A stretch of 64,000 nucleotides of DNA, taken from positions 45,887,344-45,951,343 of the forward strand of contig JANCRA010000003.1 of assembly GCA_024362935.1 (NCBI GenBank), in the 5' to 3' direction. Position numbers and translations under genes: made by a program. The DNA is from Setophaga petechia (lineage: Eukaryota > Chordata > Aves > Passeriformes > Parulidae). Under the pieces are notes generated by a model. That model did no database searches and was not told the DNA's origin. It saw only the letters and a list, made by a program, of their open reading frames with translations. Positions 25,256 to 37,200 of the stretch are shown piece after piece; the stretch's first letter is position 1; each line of letters starts with the position of its first letter.

Positions 25256-28200
25256 CTTAGGAATAAAGGGACATGCAGTTTGGAGTATTACAGCATTTAA
25301 AAGGAGTCCTGACCTCAGTGGTGGATGCAAGGCTGGCCAGGACAGTTGTTTTTCCTACTGCCAGTGCAAGTGTCAGCTCTTTTATGCCAGGTACACCTCA
25401 CAGTATGAAACCCATGGCAAGAGTGTGCAAAGCGTGTCTTGGGAGATGATGAAAAAAAATTCACTTACTTTCAGGGAGCCAGGATATCAGCCCTGACTTT
25501 CAGGAGTGAAACCTGAGCTTGGCTGGAAGCTGTGGGGGCTAACAGGTAAAAATGGTGTGTCTTAGATCTTTGAATGGATCCTTCTTTTTTTTCTGCCTAC
25601 AGATTGACTGATGTGTGGTTTGAACACATGTTATAAACAGCATTACTGAGAAAGTTGAAAAAACAGATATATCAATGACTGTGCATTTAATTTTAGAAAT
25701 AACATCATAAACTTGACTTTATAAGCAGAGTTCAAGGCCACTGTTTATGCTTTATGTTTTGGATAATGTTTGAAGCTTTTTAAAAAGCAAGAAATTAAGT
25801 CTGCATTTAAAATTATGATATAGAGCAGCTCAACTAAGATTTCTTGAAAACGCATTTATGTAGCAGGTAAACACCAAGGAATAGAAAGGACATTAAGATA
25901 AAAAGTTTTTAAAAGACTTCCTGGAGCTGACTTACACAATGTTGGAGCTAACAAAGAGTGACTAATCAAAAGTAAAAACTGTAAGCTATCTAAAACATAC
26001 AGATCTGATTTCCAAGGGTTTTATGATTGTCATGAAATCCAGCCCAGCACAGAAAAGGAAAAATATAAACCTAGAGCAGCCACGCCCCAGCAGCATATGG
26101 AACATATGTGAATATTCATATGCCACTTTGGGCAGCAGATAGCGCAGTGTTTACACTACAAGAAATGTTGGATACCTCAAAATCTATTTTTTTCTGTTAT
26201 GGTTGGGGACAAAAAAGCCAAGCAACCTCTTGCAAAATTTCAAACACTTGCTTCTGCAAAAGGAAGGATAAAGTTAACCAAAACTTTGAAAGGATCTGGA
26301 ACTGTGAGTAATCTTTATCCAATTTTTTTTGTAAAGGTAATGGTAAGAAAGGCTCTCACTTACCTTCCCAATCTGCCATGTAAGGAGCTTCCTCAGCTTC
26401 CTTCTCAGGAGAGATGTCATCTATGAATTTTCCTTCTTTCATAACTCTAGTAATTTCTCTGAGTTGTTGAAGTAACATTTTTTCCTGGTCTGTTGTAACA
26501 TTTTGAGTCCTGCTAGAAAATATTAGACACCAGAATTTAGTCCACTGTTATTGCAATCTATGAGAAGAGGTTGAACCAAACTGTTTGGTCCATGCCAGCA
26601 GCACAGTCTGGAGAAACCTATTGAGGAGTTTGATCCTTTCTCAACATCTGCATGTGCTCAGCACTTCAGCTGGGTATAGTTTATCCCTTTATCCAAAAAG
26701 CCTGCAATTTAAACAGGTAAAGGAAGGCAGGTAAAGCCAATGTGAGAGCAAGATGAAAGTGACACACAAAAAAGAGTTATGGTACAAAAGACATTACAGA
26801 AATTTCTTGCCTTTAAAAGTGTGTTAGGTAAGAATTAGGGTGCAGTGCCTTGTATGAAGTATTATAAGGAAACAAAATTCTGAATCTGTGCTACATGTGT
26901 AGTTTGTGAGGCTGATCAAAATTCCTCACAGTCGTTAAGTGTCAAGACTCTAAAATCTCTCATTATGACCATTTAATGTGCAAGTTGGACAGATCACCAT
27001 GTCATTATAGATAGTCAACAGTGCAGCCTGGTGGGGAGGTGGGGGGCAGAAACAGGAAGGAAGATTTAAGAATGGAAAGGTGTTACATTTAACTGTCACT
27101 TGCCCTTTAGAATTATAGGGACTGAGATTTTTATCAGACGGAAAGCAAGCTTTTCACTGGTTCTACACTGTTGGATCTAGTAATTATTACTGCTTAGGTA
27201 ATACAACTACTACTGTAACAAAAATGCTTCCAACAGATAAGATCATGTAGTCATTACATGTTATTTTCTCTGCAAAGAAACCATGCTTCTAAAAATCTTA
27301 TGGACAAAAGGGTAGTATTTGGAGGGGGTGTGCTCTGCAGTCTGCTAACTCAGTAGGCCAGAATGAGAAAGGCACTGGCTGCCACCAGGGGTGAAAATAG
27401 TTCTGACCATTGGTGCTTATTTCATCTTGAGTTTAAAATTATAATATCTTGAGGTTTAAGTCATTCTTGAGCAGTAATGCCAGTTCAAGCCACTCCTCTG
27501 GAGCTCTTTTGGATCTGTGTATGAGTCAGGAGCTGTTGTCCCCAGTTACTTGAAAAGGTGGCCCTTGGCATGCACAGAATGCTGAACTGCAGGTGGATGT
27601 GAGGTCAGACAGATGATCTTGGGTGATCCCTGGCCTGGAGAGCAGACAGACAGACAGACAGATAATCTCCAAGAGCAGATTCACTGAGTAGGCTGCTCAG
27701 TGAAGCATAGGGAAGAGATGGGAAGAGAGGAGCTGGAGGCAGATTTTGGCTAAGGACATGGAAGCCTCATTTTAGTTATCAGAATTCTAATAAACTTGCA
27801 ATGTCCTTCTTCAGGTTTTCCTCTTACCAGCTGCTGGGAGTGGAGCTGCACTCCAAGAGATACATTGTGGCACTCTGCCTAAATGGGAATGATGGTGACA
27901 CTAAGGGCAGCAAAGTCACACTGGTTTAAAGTAAGATTAGCATCCTACTGCTGGTTGGTGTGATGGTGGTGGAAGTGCTGATCCTGGGCTGGATTTTGTG
28001 CACAGCTGCAGGCACAGGTGTCTGTAACTGAACTTAGCTCAGGAGCTGGTTTGATTAGCACCTACCTAGATTAAACTGCTTCCCTGAGATCACTTTTCTG
28101 CATTTCCACCAAGGAGCATTTTGCCCCACAGTTTGAAAAGCTGATATCCCAACACTACACGTAGGTTACACTGATTTCCCCCAGGCTGTGGTGGCAATCT

Positions 28201-31200
28201 GTTACACAAACAGCTGAATGTGTGAGGCAGTACCTTCTCAAAAGCCTGGCTTATGCAGATGTGGAATCTAAGATGTGAATTAAGAGGCCCACAAAAAGGA
28301 ATGGTTTCATCAGCCTTTGACCAAAGCTGTGACAGAATTGCTGAACTAATCCTTCTTTAACAGACAAAACTGTACCCAATTTGAATATATATCACTTGGC
28401 TGAAGACAGAGAGGCCTATCTCTTTAACACATTGGGCAGATAAGCTGGCTCAGATAACAGGATCAGTAAATGCAGCTGCATCACTGTGGCATTTCATACA
28501 GGGAAATTCCCAATATGTGGGGTACCCTCATTAGAAAACACTCCTGTCTTATTGCAACACAAGGGCTCTGTATTTCAGAGTACTCCTTCTCCAAATACCT
28601 TGCTTAAAAGGCAGATTTCCCTGCAGAGAGGGAGAAACTAAAGCCCATGTGTTATTTTGACTTCATTTAAGGCCTCTGGGAAGACTTACTGTAGGTTGCT
28701 GGCAGTGTGTACGACATCTGGCTGCCTGCACATGGGAGATTTACCAGGCTATAATGCACTTAGGAATACTCAGAGGATAACAGATGCAGAAGGTTTACAG
28801 TGCAAGAAAAGGTCATTATTTTTGCTGTCTGTATTTGTAGCTCCAACACAAGTATTATTTTTCATAATGGCAATACTTACACTTTGTAGAGTCCCAAAGA
28901 GCTCACTAATAGGTAAAGTAAAGGCTTTTTATTCTTACTGTGAGATTAAAACATTTCCTTAAGAGCCATAATGATTACAGGGAAAATAATCTAAATAATC
29001 TAAAATGGCATCTCAGACATGTTAAGTGGTATTTTTTTCAGCTTCGTGGTCTTAAAGTAATCACTATCAAAATGCAGCTGCATTCCAAAAAATGGCACCC
29101 CACAGAGCCTCTCACTCTTTCATAACACCTTTACTCAATTTATCATAACAAAGGAAGTTTTTCCAGTAGACAGCCTGGTAAACAAGACTTTAAAAACAGG
29201 TAGGAGATCTGCATTATTTCTCTTACCTAACTATCAGAAATAGAAATTTTTGGTTACATTGTTGAGGACCTGGCCAGGCAGTTTTTCTTTCCTCTTACTT
29301 TCTTTACCTTTCTTCTCATTTTCCTTACAACATGCTAGACCTTATTAAAAATACCTGTACTTGTACTTTTTGATAGTTTTGCATTTCTGGAAGGTTGTTT
29401 CTCTACTTAACAGTGTAGTAGTTCCAACTGGTATGCTGGTTTGGAAGGAAGTCCCCTCAGTTGGTTTGGAGGTTGGCCTTCAACTCATTAAAAAAAAAAA
29501 AAGCCAATCCAAGTTTCTGGTCGCTTCTTTCTACAACACAAGCTGGCTGTTGCTTTGCCATACCTGGTGTAAAGGGTCATGGTCTCATCTGGGGCCTTTC
29601 AGCATTAGTTGAAACTTGATACCAGTTATTTCTGTCTCTGCCTTTTCTCAGTAAAGGTTTCTGTTTAACTGCAGATCAATAGATAAAGCTCAAGTCATTT
29701 TTGCTCTCTCATTCTTTCCTTTTTATTTAAATCCATCAATATCCAGATTGAAAAGCCTAGCTCAGTACTCTAACTACACTTTCTAACCATAGGTTTTATT
29801 TTAATAGATTTATCCAGTATTAGTGAAATTAATGAGTAGATTAAGAAAGCTTTAAAGTGTTTGAAAACAGCTATTTGCTCCATCAAGAGGTGCCCTTCCC
29901 CTCGTGTTCAAAGAGGCAACATACAAAATTCTTCATTAAATTCAGATTCTCATTTCCCCTGAGACCTTTAGACCCATCTATATATATAGTCTGGTTGAAC
30001 AAAGAAGGGAAGTTCTACTAAATAGAGGCTTTGGGCCAATAACACAGAGGAGAACAAATACTGGATCAGACCCTAAACCGATTTTCTCAGTAAAAAAAAA
30101 AAATTCCATCCTGAGAATCAGGACAATATCTGGGCAGTTCCTAAGCCTATTTCTGTCAGCTTAGAGGAACGTGTAGAGCATTGTGTCAGCTCTCCAGCAC
30201 AAGGATGAGTGGCAGTCAAAGCAGGATCCTTCTGTTCCACTAACAAAACCAGGGCAGTTTAGGGGCTCTGCCACTGGGACCTGGCTGTACATGGGCAGGT
30301 TGGGCACATTGTCTGCCCAAGACTGTCCAGGGCACAGCCCAAAGTGGGCAAAACTGCACTCAAAGAGAAGTGGTTTGAGCCATAAATTAACAAAATGTGC
30401 ATGTTCAGCACAGAATTCCTACAGGATGGGTTAAAACAGGCCTTGGCTAATCCAGACAAAGTTAACATGATTTACAACCAGAACAGCTCTCATTTTTTGC
30501 AAACCTCACCTTCATAATTACAGTATTTCAGTTTTCACACTGCAGTTAAGCAGTGTCCTATTGATCTATTCTTTTTATTCCTTATGAAAAACATAGACTT
30601 GTTTCCAGTGTTTCTTTGTAACATAGACTGTTGATATCAGATTTGTAGGAAACATTAATAAACATAATAGAATTTTGAATGCTGATTTTACAACCCTTTG
30701 TCTTTTATATTTAGAAGCAAATGCATGAATTTAGAGTGGAACTAAATTATGTAATACGATTATTATACAATTCTGCCTTAAAGAAAAATGTTATGATTAT
30801 TCTAACAGGAATTTACATAGATTATAACAGCATTTGAATTTAGGAAAATAATCCATAGAACTGGAAAAGAATAATTCAGGATATTATTTTGGTCACATAA
30901 AACAGGCTGTTTTATGTACTTTAAATCTTTGTCTTCTTTTTACATATACCTGTAATTTTCTTCCAAAGAACACACTGTACAAAGGGGGGAGATAGGGATA
31001 ATTGCTTTTCTAGTTAAGGAAATGCAGTTGGAAAAAATTATTTATTTTATATATAGATACTGGAAAGAGAAAAACTGCAGAACAAGAATTGGGATGTGTA
31101 AAATCAAACTTCTATAATTTGAAGTAGCAATAAAAATGCCATTTTAATATAGATAATGAAAGAAAGTTGAATTTCCAATCAGAATGGAACCTCTCCTTAA

Positions 31201-34200
31201 AATAATCTAATTGAAACACACCTGTCATACGTAGGTCCTACTCTGTTGATTAATTTTTCCATTGCTTCTTCTGTCTCTCTCAATCTTTCCTGAAGTTGAG
31301 TGAGCTCATAGTCAGCTGTAAAACAAAACAAAAAAAGTCCCAACATCTGTCAGTAGGAGTCTTGAAAATGTATCCCTGTGCCATTATCACAGGTAGCAAA
31401 TGCTGTACCAAACCAAACTGCCTTTTAGGAAACTAAAACTACTTAGAGAGTTCTACCTACTCTTCCTGGCCTAAAAAGGTGAAGAATATTACCAATATTA
31501 CACCCATTTAAGCAGCACAAAGGCACAATGGAACTTCAACATAGCAGGAATGGAGAAATCCATCATCTAACATCCTGCTTTTACAAAGACCTCTATCCTG
31601 CACAGATTGCCATGACTTAATGCAACACTGATGTAATTATTTTGCATGTCTGAGACTTTAAAAGAGGAGGAAGGGGAATTGGCAAAGAGACAGGAAGTTA
31701 CTTCCTCCAAGTCACTATGTAAGTGGTGACTCAGTCTTCAGGTTCCTAATCCAGTGACCTCTCCCCTGCTCTGCTACAGCTTGCCATGAATACTTTAGGA
31801 ATATAAATGAAGAGCTCTAGAAAAAAGGCAAAATAATTTTCACTGTTAGTTCTTTGGGATATAATGATGTCAAAGTTAACTTACTGCAAAGTTACTTTCT
31901 CTCACCAAGCATCAGAGAAAAAAAATATAATTACCACTGCTAATATATTGCCCAAAATTGCCAGGCACAATCTACAGCACTGAGTACATTAGATATTCCT
32001 AATGTGTGCATTAATGTCAAGAAAATTACAGCTATGTTAAGAGAATTACCTTCCTGCTACCACTTTCTATAAAGCCCTAAGTACTTTTCTTTCCTATTAC
32101 AGTTTAGCCAGCTAAACACAACACATTTAAATGCTGTAATGATAACTACTCTTCTAATCCTCAGTAGTAAACTTATTAATTTATCTAATAAGTGCCTACA
32201 AATACTTGAATCTATCTCACCAATACTTAGGAAAAATCAAATTAACATTTCAGAATACTGTTTGCTCTCTTTTGCATGCATGAAAACTCTGCGTTGCAAA
32301 AAAGGGACAAATTCGGGAAGTGCCTGATGATGGCTAAGAATTCACCAATTCAAAAAAATCAAACTAGCTTTCATGGTATCTTTCTATGCTCTTACTAGAC
32401 TGTTAGGGATTATACAATAATTACAGCTGGACATCCTATTATCCATTTTTAATCATTAGTGACACAGCTTTTCAGCAAATCCATGCAGTTAATTCAGCAA
32501 ACCTCATGAAAAGCCATTTCTTCCAGAGGGGCTTGGGATCAGGCTGCTATCACAGCCTCATGGGCTGAATGGGATTACAAAGTGACAGTGCAGTAATTCT
32601 TTTGAACTCTTGCTCATTCCAACACAGAAGATCCTGGCTTAGTTTTTGGTGGGTTTTTTTGTTTGTTTGGGGTTTTTTTTTTGTTTTGTTTTGGTTTTTT
32701 TGGGGTCTTTTTTGGGTTTTTTTTTTTGGGTGAGAGGGAACATCAGCTTTACAGTGCACCCAGAACTCGAAGAACTCTGCTGGACCATTACAGAGTCAAC
32801 AGCTACACAGCTCCAGCTCAGAGCCATACTCACTGATTTTCCTCTTCATGTTCCCAGGTGTAGCAGGGGAGCATTTCCGCTCTGCAGGAGTAGTTCTTCC
32901 CTTGGAAGCCAGCTGGTGAGGACAAGAACATGAATCCCAACAACAGTAATAGATAAGCCCCAGAGGCAATGGGAAAAAATACAGAAAACTGAAATAGGCC
33001 AGAAGGCAGCCAGGGAAAAGCACACCCACCAGCAAAACTATGAAATATACCTGGAAGATTTTGCCAGCCGAAAATTCCTATCACACTCTTGGAACAAATA
33101 ACAACATGTGACATAAAGAGTACATATAACATGTAGCCACATACAAAAGGGAAAATACAGTGTGTATATTCAAAATTAATCTAACATTACTCTAGATGTG
33201 CACATTTTCCAGGAGGAAAAAAATCCTTAGGAAATTTTAAGAGGTCAGAAGCCAATGAAGGATCAGAGAAATCCTTCCCTGCATTCTTAGCTAGTCTGTG
33301 CAATAGCAAAACCCACAGGATGCTCCAATCTTTTGACCACCAGGCAAAGGTCCAGCATAAGCTTTTTTTTGAGCACAGCTGAAATGGAACAAGGTACTGA
33401 AATGAGAGTATAAATTTTTTTCCCAAGTTTTTATTTCCCCGACTTTTCCATTTATGTTGCTCTTACCTTAAATAAAATGTACAGAATATATAAGAAGATG
33501 CCAAATCCATATATAGGGATAATCTGTCCCACAAGACCTCTTCCACTTCCACCAGCACTTCCACTACCACCTCCACCTGCCTTGGCTTTGGCAACTGCTT
33601 CAGTAAGGTGAGACCTTGGAAAATGAGGGACAGCTCGGCCTTCAGGAGTGCTGTGGGAATGCATCCTCGGTGGAAAACGACTGAGCTTCCCTGCAAAAAA
33701 ACACACAATGATCATTTCCCTTCTATTGCCTTCCAACCCTTTACACATAGCATAAACCTGCAGCAGGTGCAAGTGACCTATTTTCTCTGCTTGTTAATTC
33801 ACCAGCACTGAAGAATAAGTGACTTGTTGGACTAAGTCTGTAAACTCAGTCCTCAGTCTCTTGTGATGTGCAGTGCTGGGAGTTAGGTTTTACTTAAAGC
33901 CATTTGCTCCTGGCAATTTGTCTCCTACACAATTAGGAGTAGAATCACACAATTAAAATCTCTTGATTTTAAGCAGAGAAAGAGCTGGCGGGGCAATTAA
34001 CAAAGCAGGAATTTTAATAGGTATATTCTTGTCTGAATACCCAACAGATCAGCATCTCCAGGAGGATAAAATTCCAGATTCCTACTTCCTTCTCTCCTCA
34101 AGATCCCCCAACAACATATCAGTTTTCCACTGTGAGCCTTATCTTTCAATATTGCCTAAAGACATTTAATGTATAAATGTATTAATGTCCAAACCATTAT

Positions 34201-37200
34201 CCACCTAACACCCTGACATGCAACTGCAGTGTTTGCTCAGCACAGATTTTTGGTTATTGCCATAAGAAATAGTATTTTACCTGATTTTACCAAGCGAGTA
34301 ATGAAAGATTAAGAAAAGTGGTTCTACCTCAAGCTGTTCTCCTTAAAAAGGTCTAAGGTAAAGCAGTGTAAGACAGGAGATTGAATATAGCCTGGGCCAT
34401 ATTATCTTTGGCATTTTAGAGGGAAAAGATTTTAGAGGTTTCTAACCTTTCTAGGCAGAGCTAATTTAACACAAGATAGGAGAGCAAGCATAAATGGATG
34501 TACAGATGCCAGAGTAAGACTGCAGAGAACCTGAAATGGTGCTGCAAATGATTTCACGCAACTGAAGGGCACAAGAACCTCAATAAATTTAAGCTCATGC
34601 ATTATTCTATTTTCTTGCTGCCATCAATTCAACAGTTCTGCTGTGAAATTCACTATTTTACTCCTCTGTGTAGTTGATATCCTGCTTTCCATCTCCATAT
34701 CCAGCTTGGATGCACACCTGCACTCCCTTCCACGGACTGGTGTTGAGCTGAGTTACTCAGCTCCTCTGCCGTGGAATTTGGTGGTGGGAGGGGCTGGATG
34801 GAAGCATGGATGGGGATTGCCAGGCTGGGCTGAGCTCACTCCCTGATCCCAGCTGGAAAACTCCCCCTCCCTGGCACACACGGCCTGGACATTGCTGCCT
34901 GGTGCTGGGACAGGCTGCCTGTGCTTGCAGAAAGAAAATGAAAAGCAGGTTTGAAGTGGTGCTGCTAATAACTGACTTTACTTCTGCGAGTATGCAGCTG
35001 CAAGTGCTTTTATGAGACACAAGAGAAAAATTTAATTAACATTTGGTCTTGCTAGGAAACAGCATCACAGGCAGCTAAATTCCTGAGCAGAGAAAATTGC
35101 AATAAACACTTACTAGGAAGTGATATCAATAATTCATGAAGTTCCACTATTAAAAACACATTTTTCTTGTAGATGATAGCACACATTCCATGAGTTCTTT
35201 AGTGTAACTGCCAGGGTATACTACCACTGACCAAAGCTACTCTCAGATTAGCTTAATTTCAAGGAAGCTGTTATCAGGCACTTAAATTTTAGTGAATTAT
35301 TCAAAGTCTGTGATGGAAAGCATGGCATCTTATTTACAAGAAAGTCCCCCTGCTCCAGCAACAATGCCCTGCAGCAATAGGTCACTGTGGAAACCAGTGT
35401 GATGTCGTGCAGAGAGCAGCATCACTAAGGTGGGGATGAAGCAGCAGGGTAGGTAAACACTTATAAAATATCTTATGCAAATATTGTTTATTTTTAAAAA
35501 AGAGAGATATTAAGAAAGCAGAAAATAATTGACAGAGGTGAAACTGTATTTACAGCGGATAGTTTTCTAAATTATCCACAAGGCTTCATTTGTGCTTTAA
35601 AAGGTTCAATTATATTTAAATATAATCAGGCCAAGAGGACAGACACTAGACATTTCATTATCAAGATAATTTTAAAAGGGAATTTCATGAATCCTATTTC
35701 TAAACCTACCCTATTGATTTTACACTTCTATAATTATTTCCTTAATAAAAAATACTATCTTCCATAGTTTGTTACGGTGAAGAACCCATGCAAATTACTC
35801 AAGAAATTGAGAGCACAAGCAACTTCAAAGTAGCATAGGCACAAGGCTCTTGAATGCACAGTATATAAAAGGAAAATGTAACAATTTGGGTGCCACTGTG
35901 ACCTGAACAAGATTCCACACTTCCAGAGATGAAACAAACCACTTTCAAATGGAGACAATAGCATACAGGAACAATAACGTAACATCAAGAAAATCAAGTG
36001 ACACTTGATGAGCACAGAAGGGGATCCTTGTTTGCTACCCTACACAGCTGCCAGTGGGGATGGTGTGTAGTTCAACAGGACATTTTCCTGTTCTGGGAAT
36101 GCTGAGGGAAGAGCACTGACTCTGGTTTGCTTTGAAGGGGGCCAAAGTGTTGCTCTGCTTTTGAAATATTTCTCAAGTCCCCTGTGACAGCCCGAGCAGA
36201 CTGATTGCTGTGTGTGGTAACTCCCACCAAGCACACCCCACCCAGCTTTGCAATCTTTTAAACTAGGATTTATCCTACACAGTTAATAATGTTGTCAGCT
36301 TTAATGCTTCAAATCAACTTTGCAAACCAGCTACAGGGCAAGCAGAGCATGTTTTGTTTTGTTTAACCCAGTCCCTTCAGGAGCTTGAAGTACAAAAATG
36401 AAATTATACCCCAGAAACACTTGTGGTGTTTAAAAGGCTGTAGTTTCTGAATGTAGATGAAGTTCTTAATGGCATTTTCACATGAGAATGACTGTGGGGT
36501 TTTTAATCTTAACAACATTAACACTCAACTGAAAAGAAGCAAATCTTAAAAACTGTATTTACAACACAATGAATACAGCAACCAACCAGATGATGATACT
36601 CAGATCATTCAAGCATCTTTTTTCCATGGAAGTTGTTATGTGTTCTACTTACTGGGTTTTAGCAATTGCTACTGATCCCAACTATTTATAAATTTATTTA
36701 GACTTATGTTACTGTACTATTCAGCAACTCTCAGCCTAGGTAATATTTCTCTCTGCCACACAATTTTCTTCAGGACACCAACAGGCAACTGATGTGTGCA
36801 TTGCACAAATTCAGGTTGAGCAAGGGGGTTACCTGAACTGTCATATATTGTTTTTGTAAAGCTGATGCCACTTGATTGTTTGTAAGAAAGCTTAGCCTGC
36901 TGCTGTCAGGGAGTTGTAAGGTTTATCTGAAACTACCAGCTTAGAGAGTGGCTTTACAAAATGGGTGGCATTTATTCATGAACACTAGACTTAAAATATA
37001 CTTTTTAAACTGCTAGTAGGTCTCCCTTTTGCTCCTCTTTGACATAAGAGAAACATTCTAATGCCTGCCTATGAAGTCAACTAGGAATGTGATACAAACA
37101 CAGTAAGTTGTTTAAGTAAGTTTTGTCATATATGTGAAATTATTATTGTGAAAAAGAATATCAATCAAGATAATATTAACTTCTATAGTTCAATGCTCAC

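Larger units (their letters stand above)
31316..32833 (-). other. RIC3 intron 3
   Basis: This is a 1.5 kb intron. It holds a weak MIR-like piece (31.7 kb) and a T/G low-complexity tract (32641-32729). No exon was recognised. Confidence 0.8.
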
